A DNA stretch of 64,000 nucleotides from Callipepla californica brunnescens (taxonomy: Eukaryota > Chordata > Aves > Galliformes > Odontophoridae): positions 930,001-994,000 of the forward strand of contig JALIRH010000113.1 of assembly GCA_023055505.1 (NCBI GenBank), written 5' to 3'. A model generated the notes under the pieces. It did no database searches. It was not told the origin of the DNA and saw only the letters and a list, made by a program, of their open reading frames with translations. Shown here piece after piece: positions 9,530 to 21,305 of this stretch (positions are counted from its first letter, which is position 1; the number at the start of each line of letters is the position of its first letter). Both the position numbers and the translations under genes were made by a program.

Positions 9530-9533
9530 ATAG
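9530..9533. repeat. Provirus target-site duplication, right (ATAG)
   Basis: Second copy of the ATAG that precedes the element at 4121-4124. Confidence 0.8.
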
Positions 9534-10056
9534 GTTAATAACTACTCCTGCTCCCTATGAAAGATACCAGTTCGTCCATACCACACGCAGCCCAGATGAC
9601 CTCAGGGAAGGCACTTCCTTCTCTTTGAGCCTTCATTCTCTTCTTTGTTAGTTCAGAGAAGATTTGTGAGGCTAAATGTAGTAATAATTCTGAAGAACTC
9701 AGCTCAGCTTGTAGTCATAACGGCCAAATATCAAGACAGACAGAAGGAACTGGTGATAAACTTTTCTTCCCAAATAGCAAAAAGAGCTTGACACCGTGAG
9801 AGCAAATTGTCCACTTCTTACAACTGCAAGAGCAGAAGGCCTTACACATACCAGCTCACGATAAGCAGCTGCAAAAGGATTCCAGTTCCCTTACAAGCAG
9901 GACACTTAATTCCTTCCCTCCATACTGCTGAGAGGGAAGGTGTTTTGAGATGATGGTGTTCCTCATTGTTCGGCCTGGTTAAGTGTTTCAATAACTAGAC
10001 AAAAGATTTTAATTCTATCTTGGGAGTGCATGTCAATGTTTTACCAAATATGAAGT

Positions 10057-10118
10057 ATTATTTTTGAATAATCATGTTCATATAGTTATTTTTGGATGTA
10101 ATCATACTCAAAAATAAT
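10057..10118. repeat. Imperfect inverted repeat, 11-bp perfect arms
   Basis: ATTATTTTTGA at 10057-10067 is exactly complementary to TCAAAAATAAT at 10108-10118. Pairing continues inward with mismatches (ATAATCATGTTC against GATGTAATCATAC), leaving a loop rich in T. Confidence 0.7.
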
Positions 10119-10640
10119 ATAACAGCCAGCAGAAGAGCTAGGATCAGGTAATTGAGATGTCAAGTTGCAATTGCCAAAACAATACAGCACTGTACTATGC
10201 AGATTTTTGTGATTCCAGTTTCTCCCTCTGTTCCATTCTCAATCTGTCCATGGCTAAAAGATGTGTAGGGTTATACTGTAGTCATTTTTCCTTGACTGCA
10301 TGCACTGAGTTATTGCTAGGTTGCATACAAAAAATGAGGTGCTGTTCTCCAGCATTTTCTGTGCATGTTTCAATAAGGGAAAACCTGCAAACTCTGATAA
10401 TCACATGTAGCCTCCATGGACATGGTGCACACCACTAAAGTAACGTCTGCAGCTTGAGACTCTGGAAGATTGTCCCACAATTAGAGTGGCAGGCAGCTGA
10501 TGCAGTCAGAAGTGCCCGATGAAGCCCTCTGCCATGTGTCCCTGTGGCTTACAGTGCTCAGAGCCACCGCCAAAGGACAACAGTGCATGTGTGCAGAAAT
10601 CAAAGGTTGACATAAAACAAATTTAAGAAGTTTCCAGTAG

Positions 10641-10672
10641 TTTTTTTTGTTTTTTTTTTTTTTGTTTTTTTT
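10641..10672 (+). repeat. T-rich homopolymer tract
   Basis: Runs of T broken only by two G residues. Confidence 0.9.
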
Positions 10673-13048
10673 AATGGGAAGTCCAAAGGTCAGTTACTGC
10701 TACAGTGACGTTTTACTGAGGAGACACAGGGACTTTATTTTGGTGCCCGATGGCACTGCAGTGTCCTTCAGCAGGGAAGGATGTTTCAGTCACAGAGAAG
10801 AACATCTGCAGAGCAGAATGTCAGGGGTGGCACATGCTGGCAAGTTTGATTTGCCTTGAAAAGACCCCTGAGTCCAAGTCAGTACTATCACAGAAGGATG
10901 AGCCTTCCCATATCTGATCTTTGTAGACTGTAACTTAAAAAACCCTCTCTCCTCACAAGGAGCTGTTTTGATTTTATACAGCAAGCCTGTTGATAGCATA
11001 GCAAGTAAATCATTTTCTGCCAAGGAATTAATGCATCTACCTGATACTCAGCTCATGCAGATGTGTCAGCTGTGTCTCTGACATGCAGATTGGATGGTGG
11101 GTGGAACTGTGATAATTACAGATAACTATAATTATCAATTACAGACAATTGCAGTGCAGTGGTTGCCCCACTTAACCCTGACGTTGTTATGCCATGGTTG
11201 GAGTATGAAGCAAAGCTTTAGAATCCATGTCTGCAGCCTGCCTGTGAGTAAACACAGCTTTGTAGGTCAGGAGTTCATCAGTTACAGCATCAACCACAGC
11301 CTCGTGCTTGATATACCATCTCGTGGCCCCATCATTAGGGATGTAGCCAACCTCCCATCTTCAAAAGGCTTCCCACAAGAAAGAGTATCATTGCAAAAAT
11401 AGAGCAGACTGAGCTGAAGGGAAAGTTGAAACTTAAAGCAGCATATTTCATCATTTGCAGCTGCTGCTATATCAGTTAGTTGTATGCTCCTTAACTGGAT
11501 TGTAGATGTTCTCCCTGCCACACTTCACCCCACTTCCCATGCTGCAGCTGCCCCAGAAGCTGGATTCCTGGTTGCTGGGCCACCTGCAGGTGCTGGGAGA
11601 GCACCTGACTGTTGGTGCAGCTCGTGCCACTCAGGCAACAGATAAATCACTCAGGGAGCAGGTAAAGAGAGCCAGCTGGAACTGGCCTGTGAGCCAGTGG
11701 ACCGTTGTAGTCCAACTGGCAATTAGACTACACTGGGTTAATGAATGACCAAAGAGGCTGCACCTCTAGGAGAGAAGTTATCTGGAGGATATAAAAACAT
11801 CCAGCTACAGTGCAACCAATGTTAGGACTTGTTAGAGGGATGTTTAATCTTCTGTCTGAGGACTTAAGATCAGACTGACCGTTCAAGGAGAGCATCAACC
11901 ATAGTTGTCTAATGCTCCCAGAGCCAGAAGCAGCGTATCAGTCTGATGATTCAAGCAGGATGACAGTGCTCATGGGAGAGAAGGCAAGAGATGTCTAGAA
12001 GCATAAATACCAGGCAGTAGCCTAAGCATGTGGTGATGAAAGGAAAGGGAATTTTGTAAGGGACTCTAAGGTCTGCTTTTCAAAGGCACTGGCCATCTGC
12101 AAAGGCCATTTGTTAAACTGAGCGATGGTTTCACAGCCCCTAAGGACGAGGAAGTGAAAGAATGGAAGTTAGCAGCAGCTGCTGAGAGTGCTTTGTGCTG
12201 TTTTGTTTCACATTTGGCCCTCTCACTGAGGAAGAAGACACTCAGCACACTTTCTTCAAAGCTCCGGGCCAGCCCTGGGAACCTGTGAAGCAGCAGAGCT
12301 GGGGATGCTGTATAGAAACGCTCCAGCCACATCAACCCAACTTCATACTGCCTACGACTTGCAGCAAGTGTACTGACAAAGCAGACAGAGCACAAAAACA
12401 GTGTGTTCCCACCAAATCTGCCCAGAACACAGCTTTGAAAGTATTTAGGAAAGCTTATGATCGATGATACCTAATTGTATTTTCTTTGCCACTGTGTGTT
12501 AGAATGAAGTATTAAGTAATGTCCTATATATAAACTACTGAGCGCTTCTTTATTGCAGCAGTGGTTTCCCATCTGTGCAACTGTGGAGCTAGAAGAAAAA
12601 TAGAGCTCTGCCAGTACCTGTGATGTCAGTAAGAGCAGTACCAATGAAAAATGAGGCAATATAATTTGCTGCTTCTTGTCGTCAGAATCACCGTCAACTT
12701 GTCAGTGTTACAGGGCTTGACTGTTCTTTTATTCCATCAAGGGAAGAAAGTTAGACATTTCCTGAATATTAACGGTATTAAGACAGAGAGTATCTTTTAA
12801 GAAACATTTACTGTGCCTCCTTAGAAACTTGAAAACAAAATTCTTTTAGCAAAAAGCACTTGTTCTTATGTATATACAAACTAAATTCTCTTAAGCGCCT
12901 TTGGGCATAAATTTTGATTTTTCTTATTGCAAAAACAAGGAACACCTGAAATACTATAGCATGTTGAAAGAAAACACAGTTACAGTGGTATCAAAGACAA
13001 AAAAAAAAAGAAAGTCTGGAATCTATCAATATTGCAAGTTTCTCTTGT

Positions 13049-13077
13049 GTTTTTTTTATTTTTTATTTTTTATTTTC
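13049..13077 (+). repeat. (T)nA low-complexity tract
   Basis: Short runs of T separated by single A residues; a T/A-only microsatellite-like tract. Confidence 0.9.
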
Positions 13078-14269
13078 TGATGACACAAGTTTTCTTCAAT
13101 GCAAAACAAAGACCATGGGCAACAACCTGGCTTCAATTTGGTCAATGAGTGCTTTCTCCTGGCTTCCGAGTTACAGTTTTACTCATTATCTGCACACTCA
13201 TTAACACATCTTCTAAGTCCTTGCACTTGCTATTCTTGTTTCTCTGGTGAGGCCATGCATTTTCTTGCTCCAAAACACTTTCAGCATAAAAGCCATTTGG
13301 TCTCCTCACGCATAACTTGCCTGTATTTCCCCTGCACTAACACACAAACATCAAAATGCATAGGTTTTAGGCAGTGAGCTGCTGAGTGGCATCAGCTAAG
13401 AAGATTCCCTCATCTGTCTGAAACAGTGCAGTTTTGCTGATCTTCAGGGCACACTGTACAGCTGGCTGCCCCCAGACAGACACCGCAGAAGAGAAGCGTC
13501 CTGTTACGTGTACTAGCTGAATACCAAATGCCAACACATTGCTGTGATTCATTGCTTCTTGAAGGAAACAGCTGCTTTGATATCTAAGCAGTAAAGACTA
13601 TGGGGTAAAAATTTGGAGGTGTGGGTAAAGCTCAGGGAAGCCAGCATTGGGGACGGGGTGGCTGAGATGGCAGAAGCAGAGCTCGCTGTCTCAGCAGGCA
13701 GCCAGGAGGGCTGCTGCAGTTTAAAGCCATTAACATCATGCAGTTGTCCCATGTGAAATGAACGTCGTCAGCCCAGTGCCTATGAATAAGCTTAGTGTAA
13801 CACGCATTACTATCTGTTACCTTCCCACACAGTCTCCAAAGCACAGAATAGAGTGCCGAAGGAGATCTGGCAATCTTCACCGCTCCTTGCAGGCGGCACT
13901 TCTAACGTGGGTCATGCTGAGGCCCAGTCTCAGGACAGTCTGGCACCTACTGCCAAAGCTGCAGTTCCTCTAGAGATGAAGGGTTTCAGCTTGCAGTGGT
14001 GTCAGCTTGCCATGACTTATAAATCACCGTACTTGCTTTTAGCACACTCCCTCCTCCATACTATAAACCAACCACGTCCAACTGACAGCCCGCACACAGC
14101 CTGGCACAGCCTGTCCTGTGGCCAGCCCCTACTCCATGCCATCATGGTGGCAGCTCTGTGCCACTGAGCGAACCAGGCCGGCCCTGTGCCTGCACCCATC
14201 ATTCACAGTAACCACACGGCCGTGATGGTGACTGTTTTGAAAAACAGTGTTTTGTAGCTGAGAATTTGA

Positions 14270-14343
14270 GCTGCTCTGGCCGGAGGGTTGGACTCGATGA
14301 TCTCTAGAGGTCCCTTCCAACCCCTACAGTTCTGTGATTCTGA
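14270..14343 (+). mobile_element. CR1 3' tail fragment
   Basis: About 70 bp with GGTTGGACTCGATGATCTCT, then AGGTCCCTTCCAACCCCTAC and a GTTCTGTGATTCTG tail; the last part of the CR1 3' UTR in plus orientation. Confidence 0.92.
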
Positions 14344-17179
14344 AAAGGTTTGTCATGTCTTTCCAAATAACTCCAAAACGTTCTTGAGAAATTTTGAATT
14401 GTGGAGCAAGCTAACTCGATGTGGGCTGGAAAACATGCTTGTGTCAAAGGCAAAAGCCTGACTGTAGCAATCAACAGGGGTGTATTAAAAGGAGAAGGGT
14501 TAATAACATGCCTTGGTATTCTCCCTTTGTCTCTGAACAGTGCTTTCTTCTGCACATTACTAGGCTGTCAGTGGACACATATGCAAAAATGCCAGAGGAC
14601 ACCAGGCTAGCTGGTGGATCCCCTGTGGAATTGAAGTGCTAATCATGGTCAGTTATGACCCAACTGTTTCCGCAGTGGCATTTAACATTACAAGCCGACA
14701 AACAGTGTGACAGTGAAAAACTGAAAGGACTAAATGCCACCAGTAGAAACCCATTGGTTAGTTTTTAAAAGGGCAGCAATTTGTTACTAACACCCATTCT
14801 GTTTCAGCACCACAGTGTGCTCATTCTCTCCTTTCTCTCATCCACTCACACTCTCTCTTGCTCACTGTTCCTGTTCTCCTCTTCCTCTCACTAGGAAATC
14901 TTCCAGGTTTCCTCTTTACTTTGGGCTCAAGGCGGCATTGCGAAGTTCTTGAAGCTCTGACACATTCGCTTCCATTTCACATCCAAAAGTGCTTTGCAAA
15001 AATTAGTCTCACTAGATTCAGTATAGTTTTGCTCAATAACTAACAGAAGCAGGAGAAGGTGTTTGTCACATAAAAGCCTCTAAGTACTACGGAGCCTCTG
15101 GAAGAAGAAACACACACAGCTAAAGGAGAAGCACTTAGCATACTCAATCAAAAATGCATTTATGAACACTTTTTAGGTTATACATTGTTCTGAAATAAAA
15201 ATCCATGAGATGTACAAAACTGATCACTTACTGTTCTTGGGTGAATTACAAGGAATGTGTACGGATTTTCTGAGCGAAGCACAGTCTGCATCACTGCCAT
15301 GCTTTGGAGATATCGAGTCCCTTGGGCCTTCTTCCTTTCTTGTTTACAAATCTTGCTGAGGCTTAATTGAAACAATGTGCTTCACCAAGCATGTAAGTTA
15401 AACAAAGCACATGCAAGCACAGAATACAAAAGAAAATGTCAGGGAATTAGGGTGTTTAAAGAAACTGCAGAACTAATTAGGTTTGACATGATTAGATTAT
15501 TCTGGCATGTCATCTATCTACCCCTGTGTATTTTTTAGAAGGGGTTATAGAGTTGAAACTGCCTTTCATGACCATGTTTTCTCTATTTTCTGCAGAGATT
15601 AGAAGAGTAGCAAGGTGAAATCACTATAATTGTATAGTGAGACTTAAGAGTGATGAGCAACTTGATATCTGTCATCATTTATTTTATTCTTCGATGTACA
15701 CCTCCGAAGGATGAGCTTGCACAGCTACAGACACCTGAATCTGGTGCCTGCATGCAAATCAAAGTCCTTCTGGCTCATCATAAACATGCCAACAGGAACA
15801 GTGCTGTCCTAAGGAATCTGAACAGCACTGCTAAGATTATTCATTAAGGTATCCAGGAAGCTAGAGCAACTAATTGGATGAGCGAGAGAGAGAGTGGCCT
15901 GGCAGCACTCCGTTGATTGGCTTGTCCTAATGACCATTAGGACTGTGGGCAGTGAGTTCCCTAAATGTTTTTCACTTGAAATGGGAGCATCAGTTCAAGG
16001 AGCAAAATTATCTCAAGGATTAGGAGCGACCACAGTGGATGTGAGGGAAGAGAAATGATACCACACAGCCAGAAGAGTCCAGAGCAACATATTCATGACG
16101 AATAAATGAAAAGCGATTTTGACACTTTAGGGAGTATCCTCCACTCTCATTTCATTGAGCAGCAAGGACATCACAGCCAAATGGTCCAAAGTCCACTTAA
16201 CAGTCTGTTCTTTTGTACCTCCCATCCCAAATAAGCTAACACTTTCTACAGCCTTCCTTCATTGCACTCTGGGACATTTTTCTCTCAATAAGCTTTCGCT
16301 GGTATAACACTGGCCTTATTTTATCTTCACTGGCTTTTGGGAACTACCTTTGCAGATTGTTAAAAATACCTCTAGGTGACCTTTCAACAGAGACAAAACA
16401 CAGCCCAGTTGTACAATAAACTTGGAATACATTTGCCTGAGAAAGCATTTTTCTTCCTTGATTAAAGCCATCTGCTCCTGACGGCAACACAAAATCAGAT
16501 TGCTTTATAAATATGTTAGGGAATACCACGTTGCAAAAGCCCAGTGGTCACTGTGCTCCCCCTTCTTTTATGGCAGAGCAGGGAGAAAGAGAAGAAGAAA
16601 ACTAGAAAATGTCGAGAAGACGGACCTGCCCTGGTCACATCAACCTAATGAAGAAGACACTCCCCTTCAGTTTCTCTCTTGGAAATGTTACTCTGGGAAT
16701 ACGAAAGACTCAGGAGCATCAGTCCTGCTCCACCCCTTGCTTCCTTCACTTCAATTTTTTTCTTCTTATCCTGTATTTTGCTTTTGAGTCCAGACTGACA
16801 GAAATTAATGATTTCTTTCCTTTTGTCAAATCCTGAAAGCATCAGAGATTTTCTAAGAGGAGGCCTGGGACGACTGATTCATTGGCAACATGTATGGTTG
16901 TTTGTTTGTTTTTCCACAGGAAAGCTGATTACCTTTTGGAGTGTGTGCTGATAGTATACAAATAGAGATCTCTCTGGGTAAGGGACACACCTTGTCTGAA
17001 GACAGCTGTTTGCAAAGAGCTCTGCACCCTCTCCCCACTGCAGCCGAAGTGTGCTGTCTCCCTGGGTTTCCAGCAAGTAGTGAAATAGGAAGCCTGGTAC
17101 ATTCCTATCATCAGTCAAGTTACAGCTGTCAACAAATCATCTCAAATAAGTACATTCAAGCCACCTGGGATGGTGTGAA

Positions 17180-17203
17180 GGCCGATGCTAGGCCGATGCT
17201 AGG
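17180..17203 (+). repeat. Tandem duplication, ~11-12 bp unit
   Basis: GGCCGATGCTA occurs twice in immediate succession, then AGG. Probably a slippage duplication. Confidence 0.85.
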
Positions 17204-18245
17204 ATTCTAAACCTCTCAGACAGGTATTTGGGACTGGGCTGGACACCTCAGCCTGGCTGAGCCTGGCCCCAAAGGCAGAGGTCACCAACACCACTGCCTC
17301 ACCTTCTTTTTCTTGTCTCATGACTGATGCTGTCCATCTCCTGTCCAGCTTCCCCACTATTCCGTGGGAGCCTTCCAGACAGACTCCGGGTCAATCACTG
17401 AAGGATCATCCATTAAAGCAAACACTTGCATGAATTACATAAAAATTCTTACTACTTCCCAGGCTCGTATGGGTTACAAACACTGGAAGGAATATATTAT
17501 TTTCTCTGCCTTCTGATGGGATGGTTGGATGTACATGTATGCACATGAATTAAAAAAAAAATACACCAGCTTCTCATTCACCATAAGAGACAGGACCCTT
17601 TGAGACAGGCACAAAGTTAAAGGAGGGCAGAAAAACATACACAGCAACGGATGCCCTTTCAGCCTGTGCACACAAGCTTTACCAAACTGATAGTAGCAGG
17701 GCACGTCAGACGTTTTCTTTTAGTTCATGGAGGATTCAGGCATGTCCAGAAATACTAGCAGGGACTGCAGGCTCAGTTCTACATTTTAATAGCAGGACTG
17801 TTTCTCAGCCCCCCTCCTCTTCCACTCACTGCAATGCACCATCCTCAGGCCAATTACATACAGGGAAGAATAATATTAATGAAATATTTGCACATTTGTT
17901 ACTCTTGGTGTTTTCTTCCCTGTAAAAAGTTGTACTGAGCACATTCTTGACTTCAGCTTCCTTTTCTAATTTTTTTTTCATGGATGTAAGCCAGAAAGGC
18001 ACCACCATGACACAGACTTCCAAAACTCTCTAACATGCAGCTCTGATCATAGCTATCTAAATAGGTAGTACCTGCCCTACTTTGATTCTGATTATTTCAT
18101 GGGGGCTGGGCAGAAAACTTGAAAAACTTTTAAGTTTCTGTATCTGCAGGCATCTGCTGCTTTGCAAATTTGGCCTCAAGCCCTCAGCTGCCTCTCCACA
18201 AAGCACTGGCAAATGATCCACAGACAGGAAAGCAAAAGGGAGAGT

Positions 18246-18271
18246 CTTTTTTCTTTTTTTTTTTTTTCCCC
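18246..18271 (+). repeat. Pyrimidine (T-rich) tract
   Basis: TTTTTTC followed by a long T run and CCCC. Confidence 0.9.
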
Positions 18272-20511
18272 ATACTGAATGAGGTGCAAAAAAGCAGATA
18301 AATCAGCATAAGATGCTGAAAGGGCCACTTAACTGTTTTTTAATGGCTCTCGTCTAACAATCTTAAGTCTTATCCTAACAGGGGGAAAGACTCTGAGAAC
18401 ACAACATGTAGTAACTCTTAGCTGATCACATCTTTTAAAATAAAAACAAATAAAGAAAAAAAACCCAGGCTGGATGGAAAAACTTCTCGTTGAAGCAGAG
18501 CCAAAACCGAAAGCATGCTGGGGATGACAGAAGACAACTGTTTCCAAAATGTTGCTCTGTCCAGTTTGCTGCCAGATTTTATAAACATGGTTATAAACTC
18601 TTGCTTCTCAGTTTAAAATCCATCTCCTATACATGGACAGTATTTCTTTCCTCCTTGTAAAGGGACAGACACAAGTACTTTCTAATTTATTTTCCAGCAG
18701 AATTTCAGTATTGTAGGCAAATGAATGCATCTGCATTGGACAGAAACACAATATACATGTCTGAGATTTATGTGTGAAGAGCAGTTCCTGCAAGCTGTAC
18801 TATGGGATACCACCATCAAAAAGCTTCCACTCCTTCTCTCCAGGTTATGTGAGATTTGGGCTCAAGTTCCAGAGGATGCAGTAGCAGTGGTTGAAGGCAG
18901 TACCAACCTCTACCCGGTATCTCCATCCCCAGCAGCAGAACAGGGGATGAGGACACCCTGTCTGCAGCATGTGCCATGCACTTCTGACTCTTCACTGATA
19001 CACCACGGTGGGAAACTGTCATTTTCCGTTATCTACATAAGTTCTGATCTTTCAAGTAGTGTGTTTAAGTACTTATTTCTAAGCATGAAAATAGTTTTAA
19101 TGGCCAACTTGTTGCCACTTCTTACTTTTGTGCTTCACTGTCATCATGCTGGTGGGCACCAAGCTTGAGCAGCGCTGACTCTGCCTCATTTCTTCCCAAA
19201 GCATTATGTTCCATCAGAGTTTAAACTCAACACAGTAAAATTAAGTATAATACACAATTCTTTACAATTAGCTGAATTCATTAGGAAAATAGGATTAAAT
19301 GTGTTTACCTCAGAGCTCTGTTTTAAACCCTCTCCTGTTCTGTATCATATTTCCCTTCCAGCAGCAGGGTCAGGTCAGATGGGACACCTGACAAGTTCCC
19401 TCTGCCAGTGAATGGTGAGAGGAGAGTATCAGTAGTATTCTACACACTGAACCTTACTACCTGGCCTGGAAAACAGAGCTAGAAAGTACTGCTACAAAAG
19501 TCAGTTTGTGTCACTAAGAAGATTAGATTTTTTTTGGTGCAGAATTGTAGCTTTGGATTCCATGCTGTCAGGAGGTCTCTGTGATGTGCTCTACCCCAGT
19601 ATGGTCAGCAGAAACCTGAGGGACAGCAGCCTTCATACGGCAGAGCAAGATACTTAGTGGACTGCTTATTGTCTACAGAGTTTAGCCCTTCTGTGGCTGG
19701 TGTAGAATATCCCTTTACAAAGGGCAGGTGTGTCATGAGCATGGCTCTAACCCAAATCATTGCCAGGTCCTTCCTTGTAGATCATATGGAATCCATTCAG
19801 TGCAAATGGATAGGTGATTTCCAGTGGAAAGCTTACACCTACATTATACAAACAGAAATTACTGCTGCCAACAGCTAGGGGTAGAGTCCCTCATCGGCAC
19901 CTTGCTCTGATATAATTCATAAGATGCAAAAGTACAAAGCAAATCTTCTTTTAATCCAAAGAAGCTGCTTATTCCCACGAAACCAATGAATTCAAATTCA
20001 GTTTAACCCCAGGACAGAAGGAAGGAAGGGAATCATGAGACAGAATCTTTCTGAAGGTCCCAGGGAAAATACACCTCAGCAAAGAAGAAGGATTTGTCAG
20101 GACAATACCAAGTCACAGGCAAAAAGCCTACCCCTGTGCTAATGAGATGGACATCCTGAATTTATGAAGAAGTATATGGATTCTCAGAAACTGCCCTGGC
20201 AGATGAGCAGCTGTGCAGGCTGTCATCGAAGCACAAGCCTCCTGCTTTTGGTAGCAGAAGCACACAATAAAATTAGTATTTACTTGCCTGGGAATCAGAG
20301 TGCTAAAACAGCCCTGTGCGAGTGACACATTTTGTGGCAGCATCACCACCCATAGTGTGTATGTGTTCTTAGAGATTGCTAAGCACATATAGACAATACG
20401 TCACCAAAGGGGTGGAGGGAGACTGGTGGTAGTGCAGCACAAAGGCAGTCCTGGGAAATATATGCAAGCAGTAAAGCCTGCAAGGCAAGAGTGCAGGAGG
20501 CAAGGCATGCA

Positions 20512-20597
20512 GGAAGGATGTCTGGTGGAATCGGGACAACCTTGCAGAGCAAGATGGAAGGATGTCCGGCAAAACTAGAACAACTCCAGTGCCTGGA
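20512..20597 (+). repeat. Imperfect 44-bp tandem duplication
   Basis: GGAAGGATGTCTGG at 20512 recurs as GGAAGGATGTCCGG at 20556; both are followed by a region ending in a similar GACAACCT / GAACAACTC stretch. Confidence 0.6.
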
Positions 20598-20914
20598 AAC
20601 AAAGTGAACTGTGCCAGGACTACAGGAGTTTCACCCTCCTTTCCCTCCTTCACATGCAGGGATGAAAAACATGAAAACTCCAATGGTGGGCAGGGCAAAA
20701 AGAGGAAGAAACAAGCTGCCATTTCAGGGTCTAGTTTCCTCGTGGTAGAGCCCGTCAGTCTGGGCACCTCGACCTCTGTGGCCACCAGGGGCTGCTGCCA
20801 TCAGTGTTAACCAGGTGGCATTAGCTCCAAGATCCTAAATACCCCTAGCTAAATAAAGGTAAGATTGACAAGGACTAATTGAGTTTGTAGAGACAATGAC
20901 TGGTTACAGAATGA

Positions 20915-21305
20915 TAATTAGAGAACCACTAAAGCAGGAAGGGGCCCGTGGAGATCCTCTGGTCCCACTCTACTGCTAATAGCCACATCATTTAGGTAGG
21001 TTGCTTGAGGCCATATCCAGATGGATTTTGAAAACTTCCAAGGATGGAGGCTCCCTGGGCAATCATTCTGCTGCCTGACCACTCTCACCATAAAAAAAAA
21101 AATATTTTTTTGTACTTTTACATGGAATTTCCCATCCTTCCCTTTGTGACTGCCACTTCTCATCTCACTGAGCTCCAACAAGAGCCTGTTTCTATCTTCT
21201 GTACTCCTCCATCAGGTGTCTATATACACTGATGGACTTTGTTGGACCCACCAATGTCCTTGCCTGCCTGGTAGTGGGGAGTCACACAGCACAGCACTCC
21301 AGATG
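20915..21305 (-). mobile_element. CR1 fragment, diverged
   Basis: Read on the minus strand this is CR1 3' UTR and ORF2-end sequence. On the plus strand the landmarks are CCAGATGGATTTTGAAAAC, CTTCCAAGGATGGAGGCTCC, GACCACTCTCACCATAAAAA and CATCAGGTGTCTATATACAC. Clearly more diverged than the copies at 1.8 and 34 kb. Confidence 0.8.

Larger units (their letters stand above)
9534..14269. other. Intergenic, no gene recognised
   Basis: No exon or RNA gene seen. It holds T-rich runs (10641-10672, 13049-13077), a long imperfect inverted repeat at 10057-10118 and a short palindrome at 11111-11136. Open frames up to about 109 codons on both strands look random. Confidence 0.6.
14344..20914. other. Intergenic, no gene recognised
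   Basis: No repeat family or exon recognised except simple tracts (18246-18271), a tandem 12-mer (17180-17203) and an imperfect 44-bp duplication near 20512-20595. The longest open frame, 147 codons at 18725-19168 (plus), has no recognisable domain. Confidence 0.6.

Noticed and set aside
11111..11136. 8-bp palindrome GATAATTA...TAATTATC
   Set aside because: Too short and AT-only to stand out from chance.
18725..19168. 147-codon plus-strand frame with a hydrophobic C-terminal part
   Set aside because: The hydrophobic stretch looks like translated AT-rich DNA; no known family.
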